Source: Posidonia oceanica
Taxonomy: Eukaryota > Streptophyta > Magnoliopsida > Alismatales > Posidoniaceae
Length of the DNA: 64,000 nucleotides
Direction of reading: 5' to 3'
NCBI GenBank assembly: GCA_037176725.1
Contig: JAZBRS010000029.1
Coordinates: 46,448,001-46,512,000, forward strand
This document shows positions 1-10,503 of the stretch, in pieces. Made by a program: the position numbers and the translations under genes. The number at the start of each line of letters is the position of its first letter. The first letter of the stretch is position 1. The notes beneath the pieces are model-generated. The model was not told where the DNA came from, searched no databases, and saw only the letters and a program-made list of their open reading frames with translations.

Positions 1-355
1 ATATGCAAAACGATGTGAGAAAACAAAGCAGGCACGCGAAACAGTGCCAAAACAGAGCAAGCATGCAAAACGGTGCGAGAAAACAAAGCAGGCACGTGAA
101 GCGGTGCCAAAACGGAGCAAGCACGCAAAACGGTGCGAGAAAACAAAGTGGGCACGTAAAACGGTGCAAAAATAGAGCAAGCATGTAAAACAATGCGAGA
201 AAACAAAACGAGCACGCGAAACGATGCCAAAACAGAGTGGGCACGCGAAACGGCGCAAGAAACAGAGCAAGCACGCAAAACGGTGCGAGAAACAAAACAT
301 GCGCGCAAAACGGCGCAAGAAACAATGCAGGCACGCGAAACGGTGCAAGGAACAA
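1..355. repeat. 60-bp tandem repeat in LTR E
   Basis: About six units of a 60-bp repeat made of two ~30-bp halves (core words AAACGGTGCCAAAACAGAGC and GAAAACAAAGCGGGCACG). The array is cut by the window start. The same repeat lies at 9340-10100 and 33350-34275 in the LTRs of element A. Because 60 is divisible by three, frames stay open through the array; this is not evidence of coding. Confidence 0.9.
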
Positions 356-690
356 GGGAAACAAACATCAGAAAAGCCACGCAATGCAGGGGTACGACAA
401 GCAGAGACGGAAGCAAATTCGGGCGAAGAACAAGCGATGCAGAAGTAAAGGCAAACATCAGAAAAGCCACGCAATGCAGTGGTATGACAAGCAAAGACGA
501 AAGTAAATCCGGGTGAGAAAACAAGCGATGCAGAAGTAAAAGCAAAACCTCGAAAAAGCCACGCAATGCAGGGGAATGACAAGCAAAGACGAAAGCAAAT
601 CCGAGCGGAAAACAAACGATGCAGAAGTAAAAGCAAAGCCTCGAAAAAAGCCACGCAATGTAGAGGTACGACAAGCAAAGGGGAAGATTA
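356..690. repeat. ~92-bp tandem repeat in LTR E
   Basis: About four units containing AAAAGCCACGCAATGCAGGG, then GTACGACAAGCAAAGACGAA and an AAACAAGCGATGCAGAAGTA-like word. The same array follows the 60-bp array in both LTRs of element A. Confidence 0.85.
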
Positions 691-693
691 GAC

Positions 694-736
694 GACATGA
701 CAGGCGTCAACCGAGCAGTTAGGGCTGCCAGCCCGG
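694..736 (-). other. Array-edge module, copy 1
   Basis: A copy of the ~40-48 bp module with core GAGCAGTTAGGGCTGCCAGC, directly beside the 60/92-bp arrays of LTR E. Equivalent copies lie at 10462-10503 and 34627-34670 in LTRs, and at both edges of the internal arrays of elements A, B and C. Confidence 0.75.
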
Positions 737-1109
737 CTGCAAAGGGGAGATAAGTGGTGCGAGTGTAAGAATAGACACCAGAAGAACCACACAATGTAGG
801 TGTGAAGACCTGTAAAGGGGAAGGGAAGCAAGTGGAGGGATCACCACTATTCTGTGATCGTTTCCCACTAAACCGTCCCACGATATGTCTCGCACGCTGC
901 CCAAAGCTCGCTGTGCAATCGGATCATGGAAAAGGGGGAAGAAGACCGCAATCAGTAGCGAATCCGAGGGAAAACTCAACCCAAAACACTTGTGAGTACG
1001 CGAAAAGGGGAGACAGAGTTGATAGATAAGAAGAGGGAGTCCTAATCTACATGCTCGAGAAACCAGAAAGCAAAAAACAATGCTTGCAATGCAAATGGGG
1101 TGCAAATGA

Positions 1110-1345
1110 ATGCTGTGCAGGGGTTTAGAAGGACTTACCTTGGAGATCTGAAGCCTGATCTGAGAAACACTTGGTCCATGCTGAAGAGCGCTCCACCAGG
1201 GTCGCCCAGGTAGCTTGGTTGCGAAGATCTGACGGTCGGATCGGAAGATATCCCAGCTTGAAAGTAGAGGGGCCAGAATAAGGGAGAAGAATGGATCTAA
1301 GTGTACAGGAGGTCCTAGGGGTGTGCAAAACAGGTCCTCCCATGT
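1110..1345 (-). promoter_or_regulatory. Conserved LTR block with splice-donor-like site
   Basis: The block beginning GGACTTACCTTGGAGATC and containing TCTGACGGTCGGATCGGAAG is shared with A (10880-11060 and 35060-35240), and more weakly with D near 6540-6660. On the sense (minus) strand 1131-1141 reads AAGGTAAGTCC, a strong match to a plant 5' splice site. Both A copies keep GTAAGT; D has lost the GT. Splicing is inference only. Confidence 0.45.
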
Positions 1346-2290
1346 AAATGGGAGCTAAGAATGCTTAAGTGTGTGCAGGAATGCCAAATGCAAAGATGCA
1401 TGAGTGCAATGTATGCAAAAATGCAAGAAAAGACCTAATGATGATTTTTCAGAAGACTTGGGAACTTATGTGCAATTTTTGAAAAAGTGGGGGTCTAAAT
1501 GCAAAGATTTTGAAAAGTTAGGGGGCTTTTATGCAAAGTTTTTGAAAGTTAGAGGGTCTGAGTGCAATTTTACAAAATGTAGGGTTCAAAATGCAATTTT
1601 ACAAGGTAAACATGCATTAGGATAAGTTCTGAAATCAAATGAAGGACCTATATGCAATTTTGAAACATGCAAGGGCTAAAATGCAATTTTTTTATGAAAA
1701 AATGCAAGCTAAATGCATGCTGTGCATTATGCAAAGGACCTATGTGCAAAAATCAGGAAACATGGACTAAAAATGCAATGCAATAAAGAAAAGATGAAAA
1801 AAAAGATTTAACAACAGATCAGGGGACTAGATTGCAAATAAAATAAAGATCAGGACTTAACACCAATTTAATAAGATAACAGCAGGCATTAAAATGGCAT
1901 TTTACAACTAAAGGACCTAATTGCAAAAATAAAAAGATGCTGGAGCAGACAGTAAAGAAAAGAAAACTATGTTGAACTGACATGCATATTAAGGAAGTAA
2001 ATGGGCTGGAACTAAAGAAAAACTTAAAGATTATAACAACAGAGGACCAAAACGTAATGAAAATTAAGTTGCAGGGCTTAAATTAAAAGAAAATTAAAAG
2101 ATTTGAACTGCAGCTAGATTGATGTGTAAATAGAAACAACTATAGTTTTTAATCGCAATTTCATATGATTTCAATGCAAATTTAAATGAATCCTCAACTG
2201 TGAAAGGACCTACGTGTGAAATCGAAAAACTAAAGTGAAGGAAATGCAATACGAATGCAAAATTCCTAAGCTAACAAAAAAATAAAAAGA
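1346..2290 (-). other. Degenerate TGCAATTTT-type LTR sequence
   Basis: AT-rich non-coding LTR sequence made of degenerate repeats of words such as AGGACCTATATGCAATTTT and ATGCATTTAAATG. All LTR types in the window contain this kind of sequence between the GC-rich part and the U5 end. No gene is visible. Confidence 0.7.
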
Positions 2291-2308
2291 AAGGCAAACC
2301 TAGCTTAG

Positions 2309-3440
2309 TTGCTACAGGGGACGGGTCGGAGCTCGCCGGCGGACGTGCTGGAACGGCGGAGGAGGAAGCGGCCTGGCCCGGGCGGAGTGCGGGGGAGGTC
2401 GACGCGACGCAGCGGAGGCGGGAGCGGTGTGCCGCGGCGCGTGGAGGCACTAGACGGCACTGGATGGTCGGCGCGGGTGCTGCCGGTGCCGGGGAAGAAG
2501 GCATCTCCGGTGATGTCGTGTGGGCGGCGTGGTCGATGAAACGCCTCGGGAAAAGGCCGAGGAGCTAGAGGGGGAAAAGGGGAAGCCGGAGGAGTGGTCT
2601 CTCACCTTTTCCACGCGCTGGAGGAGGCCACCCACCTAGGTGGTTTGCAGCCGACCGGGAGGAGGTTGCGACGGTGTGTGGCGGTGGCTGCTGGTGCTTG
2701 GGTGGTTCGGGGGAGTTCATTGACCTCTGGGGAAGGTGACGAAGCTTCCAGAAGCGAGTTCTACAGCCCAGAGTGGATTCTGGCTTGACCGAGCTCCTCC
2801 TGTGGAGGCTGAGGTGGGTACGGCGGTGTGTGGCGTTCCACGCCAAAGCAAGGGCACGGGCGGCTAGGTGGTTGTTCGAGGAACGTGTGGGAAGAAGCGA
2901 AAGTGAATTCCACTAAGTGTGGAGGAAGTTATGGCCGTTTGAAGTTTTTGAGAAAAAATGGGGTGAAGGTGTTTGTAGTGGAGTGTATGGGCTGTGGGGC
3001 GTTTCACGGTGAGATGTTGGGTGGGTTGTGAAGGTGGGAGCTTGGTGAGTACGATGGTGGAGTTTGGGAATTTTTGGATGCTTGTAGTGGAAGTTCTTCA
3101 GTAGAGTGTGTGTTGGAAGCTTTTGGAGAGAAAATGGGTTCAAATTGTCTGTTGGGTCGTGAATTCTTGGGTTGCTTGGCTTCTCTCTTCTGGTGGAGTG
3201 CACAAGGGAGAGGGAGGAGTTCTGTGGATGGATTCTGGATGTGTTCTGATGTGTTGCCCCTTGGTTCCACTGGTTTTTGGGTTATGGCTTGGGTTCGTGC
3301 ACTTGAGTGCCAAGGAGGGGTGGTGGCAGGCCTCTGATGGCACGGCGGCGGCGGGCAGTGCATGCCGGTCTGGCCTAGTGCAGGGGCATGCAGGTGTGAA
3401 GGACGGTCAGGTCTAGTGGTGTGTGCAGTCGATTGGGAGA
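2309..3440 (-). other. GC-rich segment of LTR E
   Basis: A sharply GC-rich block flanked by AT-rich DNA. A, B, C and D have such a block at the equivalent LTR position (12230-13660, 36410-37840, 39490-40780, 45860-46920, 4978-5310), but the sequences differ. Short open frames in it are on both strands and are not conserved between families. It is probably the promoter/R region or untranslated leader. Confidence 0.55.
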
Positions 3441-4952
3441 GGGTGTTGGCTGAAAAAAAATCAGAGGAAGGGGGGAGAAGGCTGTTGTAACAGATGGAGG
3501 AGGGAAAGAAATTAAAATAAACAAGAAGAAGAAGAAATAGGAAAGAAAAAGAATGAAGAAAAGAAAGAAAGAAAAGATTAAGTTTTTGTTTCTCTTTTTT
3601 TTTTGGATTTGTTTCAAAGTAAAATGTTTTTTTTAATTTTCTTTTTTCTTAATTACTCTTTTGAATTTGTTAATGGTTTTCTTCTTTTAAGTTTTTTTTT
3701 GATTGTTTTAATTGTTCAAACTTCTCTTTTGATTTAAGTTTTTAGGATTTAAGTTTTCTTTAAATTGTTTTTTTGATTTTGTTGGTTAAATTCTTTTTAA
3801 TATTTTTTAGTTAAGTTTTTCTTGTTGAGTTTTTCAATTAAATGTTTTTAAATTGTTTCAAGTTTTTTTTTTGATTGTTTCTTTTAGATTTGTTAAGTGT
3901 TTTTTAATTAATTACATGTCTTAATGTTTTTAATTGTTTTCTTCTTTTTAGGATTTGTTCTTGATTATTTTAATAGGTTTTTTCCTTTTTGGTTGGTTTT
4001 GATTAAATTTGGTTTTTGCCTGATTTTATAGCATTTTCCTTTGTTTGTTTTGTATTTTTTAGATGGCATTTTTAATTTTCCTTTTTTAGTTGGATTTAAT
4101 AAGTTTGTTGTTTTTAATTATTTGTTTAAGTTTTTAATTACTTCTTTTTAGGATTTTGATTTGTTTTTCCTTTTGTTTTAGAGTTTTGAAGGTTTTTTAA
4201 GGTTTTTAAAGGTTTTTTTTTTTAGGGATTAAGTGGAAGAAAGGAAATGAAAAGAAAAGTAGGAAGTAAAGGAAGAAATGGAGGAGGAAAGGAGAAAGAG
4301 AGGATGGGAAGGAAAATAAATATTAGAAAATCAAGGAATAACCTAAAAATAAGATAAAAATGTAAATAAAACACAGAAGCGAGAGGCGCACAAGGTGGGC
4401 CCACAACCAAGCAAGAAAAAGAGGGGGAATGGAGTGAAAAGAAGGAGAATAATCAGGAGAGAGAGAGGAGAGAGAAAAGAATAATCCAGAAGAGAGAAAA
4501 GGATAATTTGGATAAATGAAGGGGTTAGAGGTTTAGAAAAGAGATGAAATTTGGTGGGTGTGTGGCCTAGGGTCTCTAGTGTTGGACCTAGGGTTTGGGT
4601 TTGGATTTGGAAAAGTTTTGGAAGATTTTTGAGGTGTAAAAAAAGGGTAGTTTTACCTAGGTTTTCTAGGGTTTTTGGGAGTAGTTTTGGTTTGAAATTT
4701 TAAGGGCTTTTTGGTGGGTTTTCTAAGTTAGGAAGGGTGAATTTTCCTATGGTTTTTGGATAATTTTGGGTTTGGAAAATGGGTGTGATTCTAGGTTGAG
4801 TTTGGGCTTGTTTTGCGGGGAAAGAGGAAGAGAAAGGTGTGGGTTTGGGCCTAGATTTGGATGGTTTTAAGCTAAGGTTTTGGATGGTTTTAGGTTGAAA
4901 GGGAGGGTGTGGTTTTAGGTTTTTCCTAGCTGCCCGGGAGATCCATTAATTC
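3440..4952 (-). other. T-rich and purine-rich U3 part of LTR E
   Basis: Low-complexity purine run (3450-3590), T-rich tract (3590-4215), purine-rich tract (4215-4520), then GGTTTTGG-type sequence up to the LTR terminus. The order is the same in A (13680-15190 and 37860-39350). Nothing coding is visible. Confidence 0.7.
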
Positions 4953-5477
4953 AGCCTGTCAAAATGGGGTGTCAACACCGCTGCTGCGTGCAGCTCGCAC
5001 CAGACCTCCTCCGCTCTTCCAGATTGCTCCCAGAGCATCGCCAAGACAGTAGCAAGGTAGCCGAGCACTGCCCGAGCTCCGTCGCCACCTCCAGTGCCCA
5101 TTCTGCCTCCAACAGCTTCTACAGCAACCCACCGAGGTCGGCAGGGCAACCCAGCCACCGTCACGCGCCATTCAGCCCACCGGAGCATCCGGAAGGACCG
5201 CCTCCAGCCTCCGCACACCTCAACACCCCCTCCTGCCCGCCGGATCGCCGCCGCAACCTTTCTTCACTAGCCCAGTGCTGCAGCAGCTCGAGGGCCACTA
5301 TAGCACTATAGTTGGAGTAAGTTTAAATGTTTTTATTTAAGTTCGTTTCATGCATTGCATCTGGGCCCTTATGTTTATTTATGTTTGCATTTAGATCCTT
5401 TTTCAATTGAAAAGCATTAATCTGCATTTATAACTATATTGCATTACATTAAATATCTGCATGTTTATTTAATTGCA

Positions 5478-5935
5478 TTTAGGTCCAGTCACATGTTATC
5501 TGTGATTTAAATGTGATTTTTAAACCTTATTGTATTGTAATAAAGCCCTGCTTGTTTTAATTTTTGCATTTAGGTCCTGTTTATTTTAAATTGTGATTTA
5601 AATGTTGATTTAAAACTTTATTACATTGCAATAAAGTCCTGCAAGTTCCAATTATTGCATTTAGGACTTGTTTACTTTAAACTGTGATTTAAATATGCAA
5701 TTTCAAACCTTATTACATTGTAATAAAGCCCAGCAAGTTTGCATTAATGCATTTAGGTCCAGTTTGCTTCCAACTGCCATTTAAATGCAATTCTAAACTT
5801 TATTACATTGCAATAAAGCCCTGTGACTTGTGTTTATTACATTTAAGTCCTTTCTGCATGCGTACATCATTTAATTTGCAATTTTAATCATATTACATTG
5901 CTTTAAATGCCCAACAGTTTTGCAAATTGAATTTC
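5478..5935 (+). repeat. ~91-bp diverged tandem repeat in LTR D
   Basis: About five diverged units, each starting GCATTTAGGTCC and containing TTTATTACATTGCAATAAAG. That segment can pair CTTTATT with AATAAAG around a 7-base loop and carries an AATAAA word in most units. Period and sequence match, in reverse complement, the 91-bp array of element B (7690-8598), so the two LTR families share an ancestral repeat. Confidence 0.75.
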
Positions 5936-7082
5936 AATCCATCTTTTTAAACTGTTGCCTGTTTGCATGCCTGTTTAGCTTTGCATTTTAAACCTTGCAT
6001 GTTTTCAGAATTGCATCTAGGTCCTTATGCCTAGTTTCTTCATACTTGCACCCTACTTTGCATTTTAAATTCAACAGTTAGGTCTAATTGCATGTTAGTC
6101 CTAAAACCAACTGTTGTCTGCTTGCCTATTTTGCATTGCACTTAGGTCCCATATGTTTTCAAAACTGCATGTAGGTCCATTCCTTGCATTGCTGCATACA
6201 TCTTTTAATTAATATTGCATTCTACTCTTGCTTGCCTATTGCATTGCTGCATTAACATCTTTGTATGCATTTACCCTGTTGCATTGCATTTTTCCATATT
6301 TTTGCATTTAGGCCCTTGCATTTATTTTAATTGCACTTAGGTCCCTGCATTTGCATTCTTGCCTGCATTGCATCCTCATGCCATTACATATTGCACCCTT
6401 GCATACTTTTGAGCACCTTAGCTTCATTGCACATAGGACACCTTGCATTGCACACACATAGGGACATTTTGCACTTAGACCCCTGCTTAGTCCACTTTTT
6501 CCAGCCCTTGAGCCATCTAACTTGAAACTTGAATAACTTTTGATCGGACCGTTGGATCTTCACAATCTAACTATCCAGGTCTTCCTGGTTGAATGGTTTT
6601 TCATTCTAACCAAAGTTATTTCAGATCAGGTCTCAGATCTTTAAGATAAGTCCATCTGAATCACTACATAGCACTCATTGCCTTATCATTTGCATTGCAT
6701 GCATCGTTTTCGAGATCTGTTTTCTCGCGCATGTAGATTAGGCTTTGTCGCCCCTACTTTGCTCCCTTTGCATGTCGCTTGCATTACACTGTTTTCTACT
6801 CCTGCTTTTGCTTTCCTTTGCATGTCGCTTTGCATTGCATGGTTTTCACCGCTGTTTTGTATTATCGCTTGCATTTGCATTAGGGCGATGATGCTTACTG
6901 CCTAGGAGTTCTCACAAAGTAGGGCTTCCCCATTCGGAACACTAGCAGCACTGCTGAGCACATAGATTGCACGTTTACTTCCCTGCATGCATCTTAGCAC
7001 TTAGAGCATACATTAGAGCATGCATTTAGGCATTCAAGGCATGCATCATCCTGCATATGCGAGTGAGATAGCCTAAAATGAC

Positions 7083-7150
7083 CGATTCTCAGATGCATCG
7101 GGGGTGCCTAACACCTTCTCTGTGTGTAATAGGAGTCCTTCCCCTTTCTG
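7083..7150 (+). other. Conserved U5 block of LTR D
   Basis: Contains GGGGTGCCTAACACCTTCTC, then GTGTAATAGGAGTCCTT. The same block occurs in C (48139-48185, plus) and in both LTRs of A (about 8868-8925 and 32848-32905, minus). It is the best conserved stretch among otherwise diverged LTRs in the window. Confidence 0.75.
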
Positions 7151-7689
7151 TTGGCCCGCAATGACCATTATGCCCTCATCCTAGGCACGAGTCATAGCAT
7201 AGCATAGCATTGCATCGCTTTGCATCCTTTTGCATCTGGTTTTGCATGTCTTTCATGCATTTCCCTGATTTTCCTTGTCTCACGACTTAATAGACATGGT
7301 GGTGACTCTGATTTGTCTTATCTTTTCTTTTTCCTCTTTTGCCAGCGTTTTTGAGTAGAGTTTCTTTCCTCGGATCCCGCCGCTAATAGTGAACCTAATG
7401 TCGATCGGTGCACGCGAGCTTTGGCATCGTGCATGGACGATCCGATATTTTAGGATTACTACACAATACAGGAAACATGCTAGACTTATATGCAATGCAA
7501 AATATAAACATGCAAGCATGCAACGGATTAGAATTAGGACTAACATGTAATTAAAAGCAATTTGTTGTATTAAATTGCAAAGCAATATAGACATGAAGGC
7601 ATGCAACAATTTAACATTTGGATTAGCATGCATTCAAAATAAGCTGAGAGACTAAATTGAAAAGCAATATGGTTTGAAAGATGGAATTA

Positions 7690-8598
7690 AATGAACTTTG
7701 GATGCATACAGGACTTATATGCAAATAAAATAAAGTGCTGGATTAAAATGCAATACAATATAGTTTGAAAAATGCAATAAAATGACTTCTAGATGCAGGC
7801 AGGACCTAAATGCAATAAAACAAAGTGCTAGATTAAAATGCAATGCAATATAGTTTAAAAATGCAATTAAATGACTTCTAGATGCAGGCAAGACCTAAAT
7901 GTAATTAAAAAAAATGTTGGATTAAAATGCAATGCAATATAGTTAAAAAAAAAAATAAATGACTTCTAGATGCAGGCAGGACCTAAATGCTATTAAAATA
8001 AAGTGCTGGATTAAAATGCAATGCAATATAGTTAAAAAACAAAATTAAATGGCTGTTGGAACTGATACAGGACTTGAATGCAAATAAAATAAAGTGCTGA
8101 ACTTAAATGTAATGCAATAAAGTTAAAAATCAAAATTAAATGGCATGCTGAACTGATGCAGGACTTGAATGCAAATAAAATAAAGTGCTGAACTTAAATG
8201 CAATGCAATAAAGTTAAAAATCAAAATTAAATGGCATGCTGAACTGATGCAGGACTTGAATGCAAATAAAATAAAGTGCTGAACTTAAATGTAATGCAAT
8301 AAAGTTAAAAATCAAAATTAAATGGCATGCTGAACTGATGCAGGACTTGAATGCAAATAAAATAAAGTGCTGAACTTAAATGCAATGCAATAAAGTTAAA
8401 AATCAAAATTAAATGGCATGCTGAACTGATGTAGGACTTTGATGCAAATAAAATAAAGTGTTGAACTTAAATGCAATGCAATAAAGTTAAAAATCAAAAT
8501 TAAATGGCATGCTGAACTGATGCAGGACTTCAATGCAAAGAAAATAAAGTGCTAAACTTAAATGCTATGCAATAAAGTTAAAAATCAAAATTAAATGG
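7690..8598. repeat. 91-bp tandem repeat of LTR B
   Basis: About ten units. The last six or so (8040-8598) are almost identical and contain AACTTAAATGCAATGCAATA, AAGTTAAAAATCAAAATTAA and GGCATGCTGAACTGATGCAG; the earlier units are diverged. This gradient suggests recent homogenisation at the right end. One more unit lies at 39383-39470 across the A insertion. Confidence 0.9.
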
Positions 8599-8603
8599 CA
8601 TGC
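8599..8603. other. Left target-site duplication of element A (CATGC)
   Basis: CATGC lies directly before the TG that opens the left LTR of A (8604) and again directly after the CA that closes the right LTR (39377). Five bases is the usual duplication for Ty3/gypsy integration. Confidence 0.92.
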
Positions 8604-8711
8604 TGTGAACGTGCCCTTCTCTTCAAGGATTCGGACCGGAGAGGGCCAGAAAGAGAGAGAGGTATTCACGGATGGAGCGACGCGGAGGAGGGAAAGATAA
8701 AGGAAAAAAAA

Positions 8712-8725
8712 GGGAGTCGCCACCT
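8712..8725 (-). other. PBS-like word inside LTR A (left copy)
   Basis: Sense strand reads AGGTGGCGACTCCC, sharing GTGGCGACTCC with the primer-binding site of element C (48482-48500). The same internal word is present in the right LTR of A (32687-32700), in D (7298-7310, one change) and in C (48307-48320, one change). Confidence 0.55.
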
Positions 8726-9339
8726 AGTCTATTCAATCGGGAGACGAGGAAAACCGGGGAGATGCATGAAGAACATGCAAAACCACACAAGAAGATGCAG
8801 TTCAATGCAAATGCTATGCAAAGAGGATGTCTCGTACCAAGGACGAGGGCAAAAGGGTCATTGCGGGCCAGAGAAAGGGTAAGGACTCCTGTTATGCGTG
8901 GGGAAGGTGTTAGGCACCCCCGACACGCCTGAGAAGTGGTCATTCTAGGCTTACGCTCGCTTTTGAAGGGAAATGCATGCTTTGAATGCCTAGATGCCAT
9001 GAATGTGTAATTGGATGCTCAAAGGTGTGCTCTAATTGTTGGAATGCATGCAAGGAATTAAACGTGCTATCTAAATGCTCAGCAGCGCTGTCTGTGTTTC
9101 TAACTGGGCAGACCTTGGTTTGTGAGAACTCTAGGTAGTAAGCATCACTGCCTTATATGCGAATGCAGGCGATAAAGCAAAACATCGGTAAAACCATGCA
9201 ATGTAGAGCGACATGCAAGAGAAAACGGCATAAAATACGCAAAATGATGCAAGAAACGGAAGCGGCACACGAAATGGTGCAAGAAAACAAGATCGACGCG
9301 CAAAACAGTGCGAAAGGCAGAGCGGTACGCATAATGGTG

Positions 9340-10100
9340 CAAGAAAGCAAAGCGGGCACGCAAAATAGTGCCAAACAAGGCGAGCACACAAAATGGTGCG
9401 AGAAAACAAAGCGGGCACGCGAAATGGTGCCAAAACAGAGCAAGCATGCAAAACGGTGCGAGAAAACAAAGCAGGCATGTGAAACGGTGCCAAAACAGAG
9501 CAAGCATGCAAAACAGTGCAAGAAAACAAAGCAGGCATGCGAAAAGGTGCCAAAACAGAGCATGCGTGCAAAATGGTGCGAGAAAACAAAGCGGGTATGC
9601 GAAACGGTGCCAAAACAGAGCAAGCACACAAAACGGTGCGAGAAAACAAATCGGGCACGCGAAACGGTGCCAAAACAGAGCAAGCACGCAAAACGGTGCG
9701 AGAAAACAAAACGGGCACACGAAATGGTGCCAAAACAGAGCGAGCACGCAAAACGGTGAGAGAAAACAAAGCGAGCACGTGAAACTGTGCCAAAACAGAG
9801 TGTGCGCGCAAAATAACAAAGCGGGCACGCGAAACGGTGCCAAAACAGAGCGTGCGTGCAAAAAGGTGCGAGAAAACAAAGCGGGCACGCGAAACAGTGC
9901 CAAAACAGAGCAAGCATGCAAAACGATGCAAGAAACAAAGCATGCGCACAAAACGATGCAAGAAACAAGGCATGCGTGCAAAACAGTGCGAGAAACAAAA
10001 CATGCGCGCAAAACGGCGCAAGAAACAATGCATGCACGCAAAACGGTGCGAGAAACAAAGCATGCGCGCAAAACGGCGCAAAAAACAATGCAGGCACGCG
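9340..10100. repeat. 60-bp tandem array in 3' LTR of A
   Basis: About ten units of two ~30-bp halves, one unit shortened near 9800-9830. Units can form GGCAC/GTGCC hairpins. All three minus-strand frames and several plus frames stay open for hundreds of codons because 60 is a multiple of three and the unit lacks stops. Confidence 0.93.
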
Positions 10101-10109
10101 AAACGTTGC

Positions 10110-10460
10110 AAGGAACAAGGGAAACAAACATCGGAAAAGCCATGCAATGCAGGGGTACGACAAGCAAAGACGAAAGCAAATCCGGGCGGAAAACAAGCGG
10201 TGCGAATGTAAAAGCAAAACATCGGTAAAGCCACGCAATGCAGGGGTACGACAAGCAAAGACGAAAGCAAATCCGGGCGGAAAACAAGCGATGCAAAAGT
10301 AAAAGCAAAACCTCGAAAAAAAAGCCACACAATGTAGGGGAATGACAAGCAAAGACGAAAGCAAATCCGGGCGGAAAACAAACGATGCAGAAGTAAAAGC
10401 AAAGCCTCGAAAAAAAGCCACGCAATGCAGGGGTACGACAAGCAAAGGGGAAGATTAGAC
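10110..10460. repeat. ~92-bp tandem array in 3' LTR of A
   Basis: About four units with GAAAAGCCATGCAATGCAGG and CAAGCAAAGACGAAAGCAAA, as in E and in the other LTR of A. Confidence 0.88.
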
Positions 10461-10461
10461 G

Positions 10462-10503
10462 ACATGACGGGCATCAACCGAGCAGTTAGGGCTGCCAGCC
10501 CGG
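10462..10503 (-). other. Array-edge module, copy 2
   Basis: ACCGAGCAGTTAGGGCTGCC followed by AGCCCGG, flanking the LTR arrays. Orientation relative to the element is the same as in E and in the right LTR of A. Confidence 0.8.

Larger units (their letters stand above)
1..4977 (-). mobile_element. Element E: partial LTR of the A family, minus strand
   Basis: The segment matches the LTRs of element A (9281-15212 and 33260-39377) in the same order: 60-bp array, ~92-bp array, edge module, a conserved block at 1110-1340, TGCAATTTT-rich repeats, a GC-rich part, a T-rich part, a purine-rich part, and the terminus CAAAATGGGGTGTCAACA. That terminus is the reverse complement of an LTR start, so the LTR reads on the minus strand and its outer 5' end is at 4977. 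No polypurine tract follows, so E is a 5' LTR or a solo LTR entering the window from the left. Its middle part (about 2290-3440) differs strongly from A's, so it belongs to another subfamily or is older. It abuts element D and is probably inserted in it. Confidence 0.8.
4978..7463 (+). mobile_element. Element D: 5'-truncated plus-strand LTR
   Basis: The right end matches the 3' end of the LTR of C over about 80 bp (GCACGCGAGCTTTGGCATCG, then CATGGACGATCCGA, then TTACTACA). It ends in CA at 7463, so this is the end of a plus-strand LTR. No PBS follows, so it is a 3' LTR or a solo LTR. The left end is cut at 4977/4978 by element E. Inside are a GC-rich part (4978-5310), GCATTTAGGTCC-type repeats, and a conserved U5 block near 7083-7150. 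The flank to the right (7464 on) is the LTR of B. Confidence 0.75.
7464..8603 (-). mobile_element. Element B: left part of its 3' LTR
   Basis: AT-rich LTR sequence with a homogenised 91-bp array that runs to 8603. It resumes at 39378 after element A, with the target duplication CATGC and the same repeat phase (CATGCTGAACTGATGCA). This proves that A split one array. The outer part of this LTR lies further left, interrupted by D and E. Confidence 0.85.

Noticed and set aside
7464..8603. Treating this stretch as an intergenic satellite
   Set aside because: Phase and sequence continue at 39378 and run into a defined LTR end at 41369, so it is part of LTR B.
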